64,000 bases of DNA from Deltaproteobacteria bacterium (lineage in GTDB: Bacteria > Myxococcota_A > UBA9042 > PHBI01). Shown here one piece after another: positions 29,346 to 38,873 of this stretch; within the stretch, counting starts at the first letter, position 1, and the number at the start of each line of letters is the position of its first letter. The stretch is from assembly GCA_020632715.1 (NCBI GenBank), contig JACKFA010000004.1:248001-312000 (forward strand), read 5' to 3'. The position numbers and the translations under genes were made by a program. The notes under the pieces are model-generated. The model saw nothing but the letters and a program-made list of their open reading frames with translations. It was not told the origin of the DNA and did not search any database.

Positions 29346-30229
29346 TCAGAGGGCCTCGACGACGCCGTCACCGAGGTCCAACGCCTCGAGGTCCGGGGCG
29401 CCGGGAGGCGCGACCAACGCGACCATCTCGCAGGGGATCGGCTCGGACGGTGGCTGGTGGGCGGCGAGACGCACGGCGAGCCCGTGTGACGCGGCCCAGC
29501 GGCGCCAGAACTCGGCCGTGACCCCGAGCGGATGCTCTCGGCCGATGACGGGGCCGACGGCTGGCGTGAGCGGGTCCACTCGCGGCGTGATGTGGAGCTG
29601 GGCCGCCGGCTTCAGCGTCGTGAGCGCCTCGGTGAGGGTCGCGCCGAGGGTCGGGATGTGCTCGAGCACGTGGGAGCTGAAGAGCACGCCGCCCCCGCGG
29701 CCGGCGCGGCGCGCGGCCTCGATGGTCGGATAGAGCTCGAGGCCGAAGGCGCGCTGGCCGTGGGCGCGGCGCCGGTCGCCGGGCTCGATCCCCCAGACCG
29801 GGACGCCGAGGTCCTCGAAGGCCAGCAGCTCGTAGCCCCAGGAGGCGCCGAGGACGCCGATGCTCTGCGCCGCGCTGGGGAGGGCGTCGAGGAGCGGCTC
29901 GACGAGGGCGCCGCGATCCTTGCCGCCGGCGCGCGCGTGGGCGACGGCCACGTCGCGGTCTTCGGCGAGTGAGCGCGTGATCTCGCCGTCGCCGTAGATG
30001 ACCGAGTAGTACCAGCGCGCGATGGGGCCGGTCTGGAGGCCGGTCGGGCGGAAGAGCAGCCCGCACCCGGCGCAGCGGTAGATGGAGCCGAGGCCGCCGT
30101 GCTTCTTGATGACGCGCTCGCCGCCGCGCCGCCGCGGCAGCTCGGGCAACCGTTGCCGCGCAGATGCCCCGCGAGGAGGTCGGCGAGGTGGAACAAGCGG
30201 GCGCGCGTCTGTTTGTGCGGCGTGGTCAT
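29346..30229 (-). CDS. Methyltransferase of the zinc-ribbon/SAM type, frameshifted near 30,125
   Basis: About 294 residues after correcting one single-base shift. The first part (from ATG 30229, MTTPHKQTRARLFHLADLLA then NGCPSC) and the second part (RCAGCGLLFRPTG) hold two CxxC pairs, a zinc-ribbon start seen in sugar C- and O-methyltransferases. The shift lies in the GC run between them, so only the second part is in the long open frame. Downstream are SIGVLGASWGYELLAFED (SAM motif with Ala-Ser in place of Gly-x-Gly), VWGIEPGDRRR and GGGVLFSSHVLEHIP. Its stop codon is the TCA flanking the 156-bp palindrome. Surface sugar methylation is likely. Confidence 0.72.
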
Positions 30230-30280
30230 CGGGCCTCGCATGAGCCGCGCGGTGTGCCGTCGAGGCGGTGCGGGATGCCG

Positions 30281-30308
30281 ACAATATGGGAGTCATCCCC
30301 TCTGTCAA
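30281..30308 (-). promoter_or_regulatory. Sigma-70-like promoter of the 29.3-30.2 kb methyltransferase
   Basis: On the minus strand TTGACA (30308-30303) is followed after 16 bp by TATTGT (30286-30281), a four of six -10 match. Transcription would start near 30274, about 45 nt before the methyltransferase ATG at 30229. One of the better promoter matches in the window. Confidence 0.55.
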
Positions 30309-30528
30309 CGCTGGCGCCTGCGCCGAGCCTCGCGCGCGCGCGGCGGCGCGCGGAGGACGGGGAGCCGGATACGCCTTCGAGCCGGCGCTCGGAGACCGTC
30401 GGCGCTGCAATCGATGAGCGGACGAGGTGATGGAATGGGCGCGCCGAGGTAGTCTGATCAGGCCAGCCGCTCTGCGCAACTACCCCTGCCGTGGCGCTGC
30501 TCGCCCACTTGGGATCCTGGAGGCTCGA

Positions 30529-31823
30529 TTGCAGGTCCAGCACGGAAGCCGCGCGTCGACGACGCTCGACGCCGTGCGGGCGCTGGCGGCGTTCGTCGTG
30601 TTGATCGGCCACGCCCGGAACCTGTTCGTCGTCGACTATCCCGAGCTCCTCGCCGCCGGTGGACGCCCGAGCGCGCCCCTCTACGGCTTCTACTTCGTGA
30701 CGAGCCTCGGGCACCAGGCCGTGCTCGTCTTCTTCGTCCTCTCGGGCTTCTTCATCGGGCAGGCGGTCCTCTCGCGGCACGCGCCCGGCTCCCGGTGGAG
30801 CTGGTCCCACTACCTCGTGGACCGGGTCTCGCGCCTCTACGTCGTGCTCTTGCCAGCGCTCGCCCTGACGCTGCTCTGGGACCACCTCGGCGCCACCGCC
30901 ATGCCGAGCCTCTACGACGGCTCCTACCCCGCGAACATCCTCAACTTCGCGGCCGACACCCGCCACGACGCCGCGACGTTCCTGGCGAACGCGACCTTCC
31001 TCCAGACCATCACGGCGCCCCCGCTCGGGACGAACGGCGCCCTCTGGAGCCTCGCCAACGAGCTCTGGTACTACCTCCTCTTTCCGCTCGCGCTGCGCGT
31101 CGCGGTGACGCGCAACCAGCGCGAGCGCTACCTCTGCCTCGCGCTGTTCGCCGGCGCCGCGACCTTGGTCGGGTCGGAGATCCTTCTATACTTCCCGGTC
31201 TGGTTGCTCGGCGTCGCGCTGAACCTGCTCCCCATCCCGCGCCTCGCCCGCGGACCCGCGCCGTGCTCCCGTGGGCCGGCGGCCTCGCGGTGCTCAGGGG
31301 CGCTCCTCCTCACGCGGCTCCGGCCGGGCTGCTCGCCGACTACGTCCTCGCCGTCGCCGTCTTCGGCTGGATGTACGGCGCCGTGGCGGCGCCGCGCGCG
31401 GACGCCGTCGCGAGCTCGCGCGGGGCCCGTCTCGCCGTGTCCGCGGCGGCCTTCTCGTACACGCTCTACGCCGTCCACGTCCCTTTCATCGTCGCGCTGC
31501 GCGCGCCGATCGGCGCCGCGCCCGGCGAGCCGCTCCGCCGCGCTCCCGACGCGATGGCCCTCGCGCTCCTCGGCGGCGTCACGACCGCGGCGATCGTCTT
31601 CGCCTGGCTCGTGAGCCGCCTCACGGAGGCCCGGACGAGCTCTGTGCGCCGAGCGCTGCGCGAGCTGTTCCGATTGAGGCCAGCGGCCGCGCCCGGGCCT
31701 GGAAAGACCGTGAGCGACCGAGCCCGAGGGCGGAGCCGGCGCGCGTCCCAGGCCGGACGCGCTTTCCTCGACACGCGCGAGCAACCTCGCGATAGTCGCG
31801 ACGGCGCGAGCGCCGGGGAGACG
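30529..31823 (+). CDS. Acyltransferase 3 family membrane protein, frameshifted near 31,250
   Basis: An O-acyltransferase of the OafA/YrhL type that acetylates sugars in the membrane. The TTG at 30529 is preceded by TGGAGG five bases upstream, and the protein then begins with TTLDAVRALAAFVVLIGHARN, carrying the conserved His. Further motifs are VFFVLSGFFIGQAVL, RVSRLYVVLLPAL and TNGALWSLANELWYYLLFP. About ten membrane helices are predicted. Near 31,250 the frame shifts by one base; the C-terminal helices (SYTLYAVHVPFIVALRAP) continue in another frame that has no stop before the next gene, so the true C-terminus is unclear. Confidence 0.75.
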
Positions 31824-32593
31824 ATGAGCGCGAGACCCGAAGACATCCAGCGGCGCTACTACGCCGAGACCGCCGAGCGATACGACACATCGCACCTCCA
31901 CGAGGACGACGGGCACATGCTCGCGCTCCGCTACATCACCGACGTGACGCGGGCGAACGGGTTCGCGAGCGTCCTCGACGTCGGCGCCGGCACGGGGCGC
32001 GCCATGCTCTACCTCACCGAGATGGCGCCCGAGCTCGACGTCCACGGCATCGAGCCCGTCGCAGAGCTCATCGCTCAGGGCCACGAGAAGGGGATCTCGC
32101 CCGAGGCGCTCGTGCAGGGCGACGGGAACGCCCTCCCCTACCCCGACGGCGCGTTCGACGTCGTCATCGAGACCGGCATGCTCCACCACGTCCCGCGCCC
32201 GGCGCGCGTGGTCGCCGAGATGCTGCGGGTCGCGCGCTGCGCCGTGTTCATCTCCGACTCGAACCGCTTCGGCCAGGGGCGCCTCGGCGCGCGCCTCGCG
32301 AAGCTCGGCCTCTGGGCCGCCGGGCTCTGGCCGCTCGCGAACCGCGTGCGCACGCGGGGCAAGGACTACCAGATCTCCGAAGGCGACGGCCTCTTCTACT
32401 CCTACAGCGTCTACGACGACCTCGCGCAGGTGAACGCCTGGGCCGACCGCACCTGGATCATCCCGGTCGGCGGCGACGCGCGCGCCGCGACCCACCCGCT
32501 CCTCGCGGCCGCGGGCCCGCTGCTGAGCGCCCCCAGGTCCTGCTCTGCGCCGTCCGCGACACCGCCCGCGCCGGCGCCCACGGAGGCGCATGA
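31824..32593 (+). CDS. Class I SAM methyltransferase, frameshifted near 32,520
   Basis: About 256 residues. The N-terminus (EDIQRRYYAETAERYDTSH) is that of UbiE/COQ5-like methyltransferases. SAM motifs are VLDVGAGTGRAMLYL, HGIEPVAELIAQG and GAFDVVIETGMLHHVPRP. The C-terminal region (DYQISEGDGLFYSYSVYDDL) matches small methyltransferases found in polysaccharide clusters. A one-base shift near 32,520 separates the last ~25 residues; with it corrected the gene ends in TGA at 32,593, overlapping the next gene's ATG (ATGA). The continuous frame joining this to the acyltransferase upstream is probably an artefact. Confidence 0.8.
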
Positions 32594-33822
32594 ACATGCC
32601 GCAGAAGCCGCTCCGTCTCGCCTACGTCGCGACGCACCCGATCCAGTACCAGGCGCCGCTCTTCCGCCGCCTCGCCGCCCGCGCGACGACGTCACGCTCA
32701 AGGTCTTCTTCGCCTGGGACTTCGGCGTGAAGGAGACCCGCGACCCGGGCTTCGACCGCACCATCCTCTGGGACGTCCCGCTCCTCGACGGCTACGACCA
32801 CGAGTTCGTGCCGAACCGCGCCCCGAACGCCCACGTGAAGGGCTTCTTCGGGCTCGTGAACCCCGGCCTCGCGCCGCGCCTGCTCGCGTTCCGCCCCGAC
32901 GCCATCGTCGTCCACGGCTACGCGCAGGCGACCCAGCACATCGCCATGCTCACGGGGCGCCTCGCGGGGTCCCGGTCCTGATGCGCGGCGAGTCGCACCT
33001 CCACGCGCCGCGCTCCGCCTGGAAGCTCGCCGCGAAGCGCCTCGGCGCGGCCTACCTGCGCCAGGTGCTCGCCGGCGCCGTCGCGATCGGCACCCTGAGC
33101 CGCGACTACTGGCTCCACTACGGGCTCCCCGGGCGCGTCTTCCCTCGCGCCCTACGCCGTCGACAACGACTTCTTCCAGTCGCGCGCCGCCGCCGCCCGC
33201 GAGGAGGCCGCCCGCTGGCGCGAGGAGCTCGACGTCCCGGCCGACGCCCGCGTCCTCGGGTTCGCCGCGAAGCTCTCGGCCGTGAAGGGCTGCGGCGACC
33301 TCATCGAGGCGTTCGCCCGCGCGCGCGTCCCGGGCTCCGCGCTCGTCATCGTGGGCGACGGTCCGCTCCGCGCCGAGCTCGAGGCGCAGGCGCGCCGCTT
33401 CCCCGACGCCTGCATCCGCTTCAAGGGCTTCGTGAACCAGTCGCAGATGCCGACGGCCTACGCCATCAGCGACGTCTTCGCCCTCCCCTCGCGCTTCGAG
33501 CCGTGGGGCCTCGCCATCAACGAGGCGATGAACCTCGCCCGCCCGGTCATCGTGTCGGACGTCGTCGGCTGCGCGCCCGACCTCGTCCGCCCCGACAACG
33601 GCTGGGTCTTCCCGGTCGGCGACGTCGACGCGCTCACGGCCGTCGTGCGCGACGCCCTCTCCGACGGCGACCGCCTCGCGCGGATGGGCCGCGCCGCGCG
33701 CGCGCGCGGATCGACGGCTGGGGCCTCCCGGAGACCGCCGAGGGCTTCGTCTCCGCCGCCCGCGCGGTCGCGGCGCGCCGCGCCGGGCTCAGGGCGCTGC
33801 TCGGGGGCGCGGCCGCTCATGA
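32590..33822 (+). pseudogene. Glycosyltransferase family 4, broken by about five frameshifts
   Basis: The reconstructed protein of ~410 residues begins MNMPQKPLRLAYVATHPIQY and continues in a second frame with LKVFFAWDFGVKETRDPGFD, then MRGESHLHAPRSAWKLAAKR in a third. The donor domain follows in another frame: DARVLGFAAKLSAVKGCGDL, ALVIVGDGPLRAELEAQARR and LPSRFEPWGLAINEAMNLAR (the EX7E motif of GT4). Shifts lie near 32,670, 32,965 (a G run), 33,145, 33,712 (a CG run) and close to the end. Every segment keeps normal coding character, which favours sequence error or very recent damage. The end is taken at a TGA overlapping the next ATG. Confidence 0.7.
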
Positions 33823-35296
33823 CGTCGGTGGCGGCTCCCATGGGCGCGGCGTCCGCGCGCACGTTCGGCACGAGCCCGCTCCTCGCGTCGGTCGTCTGCG
33901 GGATCGGGCTCTTCGGCGTCGCCTTCCCAGCGGAGCCCACGCTCCTCGGCGCCGCCTTCGCGCTCGCGTTCGCCGCGGTCCACGCCGGCGCCTTCTACCT
34001 CGCCTACCGGAGCCGCGCCGTCCTCACGGCGACCTTCGTCACCCTCTTCGCGCTCGCCAACGGGGCGACGGTCGGCGACGGCGTGCAGTCCGGGCTCGCC
34101 CGCAGCGCGCCTCTACGTCGAGGCGGACAGCGTGCAGTTCGCCGGTCGTCATGGACTGCGTCTTCGTGCTGGTCGCGGTCCTCGTGTCGCTGCTCGCGCA
34201 GCGCCGGACGATCCAGCGCCCGGCGGTCCCCAGGCCCCAACGAGCGCTCGTTCATCGCGGCGTTCCTGGTCGTCATCGGCGCGTCCGCCGCCGCGGCCTT
34301 CGCGAGCGGCACGTGGACGAGCTGGGGCGGCGCGGCACGACGCGGCGCAGGCGTCCGGCTCCATCCGCCTCGAGCTCATCTACCCGGCGCTCCTCTTCGC
34401 GGCGGCGGGGCTCGGGATCTCCCACGTCGTGAGCTCGACGTCGAAGCGCCGCTGGCGCGCGCTGCGCCTCGCGGGCGCCCTGACGCTCGCGGTCCTGCTC
34501 TTCGCGCTGCAGTCGCGGCGGATCATGTTCTCGTGCGGGATCCTCGTCGCCCTGACGCTCCTCACCGCGCCCCCCGACGGCGCGCGCGGCGCTCCGCTCG
34601 CGCGCCGCGACGCTCGCGCGCGTCACCGTCGTCGGCGCCCTCCTCCTCCTCGGCCTCATCGCGAGCGCCGGCTGGCGCGTCGCCGCGTCGCGCGGCGCGT
34701 CGAGCTCGGCGCGGGCCTCAGCTCCTCGCTCTCCGCGGTGCTCTCGCCGACGGACTTCGACGCCGAGGGCGTCGAGGACCGCCTCACCTACCTCTGGGTC
34801 GACAGCATGGCGGTCGAGGCGCGCGACCGCGGCGAGATCACGCTCGACCCGGCCGCCGCGCTCGAGGCGGAGATCCTCATCGCCACCCCGTCCCTCTTCT
34901 ACGCGGACAAGTGGCGCATCGAGCCGGTCACGTGCGAGACGTCGTTCGCCGAGCGCGGCGTCGACGTCGACCTCCCCTGCACCGCGACGACCGAGGGCTA
35001 CGCGGCCGCCGGCGTCCTCGGGGTCCTCGCCATCGCGCTCGTCTGGGGCCTGTTCATCGCGCTCTGCGACTGGTTCCGTGCGGCTCGGCGCGCAGTTCCG
35101 GCGCCTCGGCGGCCTCATCCTCTTCTTCCCGCTCACCGTCATCGAGGCCGGCCTCTTCCCGATGGTCCAGGGCTTCCGGAACGCGCTGATCGTGCTCGGC
35201 CTCACCGTCGTCGCCGCCGTCGTCTTCAAGGTCCTCGGCCGCCACGCCCGCACCGACCGCGCGCTCACCGCGCGCGAGACGGGCTTCCACCACTGA
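33819..35296 (+). pseudogene. Wzy-like polysaccharide polymerase membrane protein, broken by several frameshifts
   Basis: The reconstructed ~490-residue protein has about ten membrane helices, a large exterior loop and no signal peptide. Segments in successive frames include LLASVVCGIGLFGVAFPAEP, MDCVFVLVAVLVSLLAQRRT, SFIAAFLVVIGASAAAAFAS, IRLELIYPALLFAAAGLGIS, LTYLWVDSMAVEARDRGEIT and LIVLGLTVVAAVVFKVLGRH. Layout and position next to a glycosyltransferase suggest an O-antigen/capsule polymerase, but no diagnostic motif is certain. At least six one-base shifts lie between 34,105 and 35,075. The last segment ends in TGA at 35,296, 17 nt before the second long palindrome. Confidence 0.55.
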
Positions 35297-35313
35297 CGAG
35301 CGCGTCGCCTGGG

Positions 35314-35471
35314 GAGCGCCGACCATGAGTCCTCCTGTCGCCCGACCGCTTGCGCATCGCGCCTGGCAGCGTTGGTCGTCGTCGGCGTGCCGCCAGCACG
35401 CCTCCTCCTCCCGCCTTCCCAGGCACGACGCGCAAGCGCCCGTGCTCGGTCCGGACTCATGGTCGGCGCTC
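35314..35471. repeat. 158-bp imperfect palindrome with perfect 19-bp terminal arms
   Basis: The arm GAGCGCCGACCATGAGTCC (35314-35332) and its exact reverse complement (35453-35471) bracket a symmetrical interior. After ~14 divergent nt on each side, a second arm matches in 18 of 20 positions (CGCTTGCGCATCGCGCCTGG against CGCTTGCGCGTCGTGCCTGG). The apex is GGCGTGC/GCACGCC around CGCCA-like bases. The architecture equals that of the 29.2-kb palindrome, although the sequences differ. The left end is 17 nt past the polymerase stop; the right arm overlaps the stop codon of the convergent BNR lipoprotein gene by one base. No flanking duplication is seen. Confidence 0.85.
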
Positions 35472-37644
35472 TAACGCGGGAGCAGCGACGGCCCGAGGCG
35501 GTGGATCATGACGCGGCTCGCGCTCGCGCCCGCGAAGAGCACGCGGTCGACGCCGTCGTCGACCACCGTCAGCGGGCCGGCGCCCCCGCCGCGGGCATGC
35601 AGTAGCGGTCGAACGGGCTCCACGTGACGCCGTCGCCGCTGCGGTAGATCCCGTCCGTCGACGTCGACGCGAAGATGAGGTCGCTCCCGGGATCCGCCGC
35701 GAGCCCGTTGAGCGCGAGCGACGAGAAACCCGTCGTGCCGAGCGTCCAGGTGAGGCCGAGGTCGTCGCTGCGGTAGACCCCGCGCGTCGCGACGAGCGCG
35801 CGTAGATCGGCGCGTCCTCGCGGTCCCTGGCGCGGACGATCGCGGACACGTACGCCCCGTCGAGCCCCGAGCCGACCTTCACCCAGCTGTCACCGCCGTC
35901 CTCGCTGCGCAGGATCCCGGCGCCGTTGGTCCCGACGAGGGCGACCTGCCCCCGACCGCCAGCACCGAGCGCGTGTCCAGCACGTTGCCGACGGCGGTCG
36001 GCCACGGGGCCAGGTCGCCGTTGGACTGCGCGAACGCGCCGTCCGGCGCGTCGAGGCGCAGGATCCCGCGCGTCTGCGTCACCGCGAGCGCGCGCCCGTC
36101 GTCGAGCCACGCCATCCCGAGCACGTTCCCGCGCACGTCGAGGTTCTCGAACGTCCTGCCGCCGTCCCGCGAGCGCCAGAGCTCGGGGATCGCGCCCGCG
36201 TACACCTCGTCGCCGTCGCTCGGGTTCACCCACACGCCGTAGAGGAAGTCGCGCGGGAGCGCGAGCGACGGCACCCGCGCCCACCCTCGTCGTCCTCCGC
36301 GGCGCGGCGCCACAGGCCCGCCCCTGTACGAGCTCAGCCAGACGACGCCCGGCGCGTCCGGCGACGACGCGATCGACACCGCGTCGATGCCCTGGCCGAC
36401 GGACGTCAGCGCCCAGCTCTCGCCGGCGTCGCCCGTCTCGTAGAGCCCGCCGTAGTTCGCGACGAAGACGTGGTCGGAGTCCGCCGGGTCGATGGCGATC
36501 GCGTCCGCGTTGAAGCGCTGCGGCTCGATCGCGAAGCCGTCGAGCAGCGGCCCGACCGCGGTGTCGCCGCCGTCCTCGGAGCGGAAGAGCCCGACCGCGT
36601 AGACGGACGCGTAGATCCGCTGGCAGTCGGCGCTGACCGCGATGTCCGAGACGTCCATCACGCCGAAGCCCGGCACGATGGTCCACGTCGCGCCGGCGTC
36701 CTCGCTCTTCGCGAGGCCGCGCCGCACCGCCGCGTACGCGGTCGTCGCGTCGCAGAACGTCACGTCCATGCCCCAGGTGATCCCGTCGAGCACCGTCGCC
36801 CAGTGCGCGCCGCCATCCGTCGTGCGCAGGAGCGCGCCGACGTTGGCCGCGCCGAGGCTCTCGTTCAACATCTCGATGGCGGCCACCACGACGCCCGCGT
36901 CCCCCGACGAGCCCGCCAGCGCCTTCGTCAGCGAGAGCGGCACGCCGACGTTCGCCGCGCTCCACGCGTCGCCGCCGTCGACCGAGCGGAAGATCCCGGC
37001 CGCGAGCGTCCCGGCGAACACCCGTCGCGGCGCCGCCGGGTGGACGAGGACGTCGGTCAGGCCGAAGCCCGACAGCGCCTTCGACGCGAACGTGAGCCCG
37101 CCGTCGCGCGACTCGAGGAGGCCGCTGCCGGAGATGGCGAGGATCTGCTTCGGATCGTCCGGCACGAACGCGAGCTTCTGGAGCGGCGTCACGCTCTCCG
37201 CCCAGCGCTGCCAGCTCGCGCCGTCGTCCGCGCTCCGGAAGAGGAGCGGCCCTGTGGTCGCGTAGAGCGCCGGCTGCGCGCGCCCGTCGTACCCGACCCA
37301 CGCGACGCGCCCGCCGTTGAGCCCCTCGCCATGGAGATCCCACGGGCAGGGCGGCGGCACGAAGACCTCCGCCGTGTCCGCCGTGTCCTCGGGCGCCGTG
37401 TCGGCGATCAGCGTGTCCTCGCCGACGTCCGGCGGGACGGTGTCCTCCGCGACGTCGTCGACGTCCGCCGGCTTCGGCGTGTCGGGGGCGACGAACGTGT
37501 CGAGGACGATCCGTCGACGGTGTCCGCGACCGCGGTGTCGTCCGCGACGTCGGCCTCCGCGCCGCCGTCGTCGCCGCACCCGCCGCAGGCGGTGTGGAGG
37601 AACGCGGCACAGGCGCACGCCAGCGCGACGAGGGAGCTTCGCAT
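35471..37644 (-). pseudogene. BNR/Asp-box beta-propeller lipoprotein, broken by frameshifts
   Basis: About 724 residues after reconstruction. The ATG at 37644 opens a lipoprotein signal (MRSSLVALACACAAFL then HTAC), followed by an Asp/Thr/Pro linker. The rest is a repeat-rich propeller with many Asp-box (BNR) loops: SADDGASW, SVDGGDAW, TTDGGAHW, SEDAGATW, SRDGGRTF and SEDGGDSW, spaced 40-60 residues apart as in sortilin/VPS10-like and sialidase-like proteins. No sialidase active site is apparent. Frames change near 37,510, 36,290, 35,950, 35,805 and 35,600. The last segment ends GPSLLPR with TAG at 35471-35473. It probably acts at the cell surface as a binding or scaffold protein. Confidence 0.75.
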
Positions 37645-37750
37645 GGTCGGGCATCCTCCGGGCAGGGAGGCCATCATAGCAGTCCAGGGTCCGCGGTTCA
37701 CTACCGCCCGCGCGACGGCGTCCTTGCCCTCGCCGCCGAACGCCGCCACG

Positions 37751-38850
37751 ATGGCGACGCCCATGCCGCCCCCCCGCCCCGCGAGACCCCGGCGTCACCG
37801 ACGCGCCGCTCTGGCGCGAGCTCCTCGCGCTCGCCGGGAGCCGGAGCCCGCGCTTCGACCGCCGCTGGGCCGACCTCCACGACGTCATCGCCGGCCGCCC
37901 CGCGCGCCCCGGCGTCGACTGGGACGCCGTCGCCGACGCCGCGCACATCGGCGAGGTGGTCGGGGTCGTCGCCGACCACGAGGCCCTGCGGCCGCGCCTC
38001 GCCCAGTCGGTGCGCCGCCAGGTGCTCGTCGACATGAGCCCTCGAGCTCGCCCTCGACCGCGCCGCCCGCGCCCTGTCGCGCGCCGGCGTCGAGCGCGTC
38101 GTGCTGCTCAAGGGCGCGGTGACGGCGCCGACCCTCTACGACCCGCCGTGGCGCCGCGCGCGCCGCGACATCGACGTCCTCGTCGCCCGCGAGGAGCTCC
38201 TCGCGAGCGTCGCGGCCCTCGAGGCCGACGGCTGGCGCGCCGACCCCGAGCCCGGGGAGGAGCTCAAGGGCCCGCTCGCGGTGCGGGCGTGGCCGATGGT
38301 GCTCGAGCTCCCGGTCGGGCCGATCTGCTGCGACCTCCACCAGCGCCTCTTCCCCGAGCGCGGCTACGTCGTCGACCTCGACGGGATCCTCGCCCGCCGC
38401 GTCACCGGCCGCGCCCCTGCTCGCCATCACGTCGCCCGAGGACACGCTGCTCCACGTCGCGCTCCACATGGCGCGGAGCGGCTTCCAGGAGCCGCTGAAG
38501 GCCTGGGTCGATCTCCTCTACCTCGCGCGCGACCCGCGGGTGGACCTCGCGCTGGCCGCGCGCCGCGCCGCGCGCGCGCGCGCGGGGCCGTCGCTCTGGG
38601 CGTGCCTCCACGTCGTCTCGCGCTGGTTCGGCGGCCCCGACCCGAGCGCGCTCGGGCCCGGCAGCGCGCCCCCCCGCGGCGCATCGCGCGGCGCTCACCC
38701 GGCTCCTGAGCGGCACCGGGGCCGATCCGCTGCGGCAGCCGGTCTCGCGCCGCGCCGCGGTCGGGGCCTCCGCGCTGCTCGCCATCGAGGGCGCGTCGGC
38801 GCGCGCCGCCTACCTGCGCGGGATGATCGCGCGCGCGCGCGGGCGCATGA
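37751..38850 (+). pseudogene. Nucleotidyltransferase family protein, broken by frameshifts
   Basis: A ~365-residue protein like the uncharacterised nucleotidyltransferases (PF14907 type) found in polysaccharide and peptide clusters. The central part has VERVVLLKGAVTAPTLYDPP and ARRDIDVLVAREELLASVAA, the LKG and DIDVLV motifs with two Asp that would bind metal and nucleotide. A helical C-terminus has TLLHVALHMARSGFQEPLKA and WVDLLYLARDP. Frames change in the seven-C run near 37,770 and near 38,040, 38,420 and 38,675. The exact stop is uncertain (38,850 or 38,860). It is divergent from the BNR lipoprotein gene. The substrate is unknown. Confidence 0.6.
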
Positions 38851-38856
38851 CGCATC

Positions 38857-38873
38857 ATGACGCAGCGCGTCAT
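38857..38873. terminator. Hairpin between convergent genes
   Basis: ATGACGC (38857-38863), loop AGC, and GCGTCAT (38867-38873) form a perfect 7-bp stem, with GGCGC outside on the left and GGCGCC on the right able to extend it. It overlaps the 3' ends of two convergent genes. There is no T-tract. A terminator role is inferred. Confidence 0.35.

Noticed and set aside
30795..32981. A single long frame appears to fuse acyltransferase, methyltransferase and glycosyltransferase parts.
   Set aside because: The methyltransferase has its own ATG at 31824, and the other parts enter this frame only through one-base shifts. The fusion is an artefact of shifted frames and the lack of stops in GC-rich DNA.
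29190..35471. Integron attC sites as an explanation of the two palindromes.
   Set aside because: Neither has the GTTRRRY/RYYYAAC core sites, and no integrase or cassette array is present.
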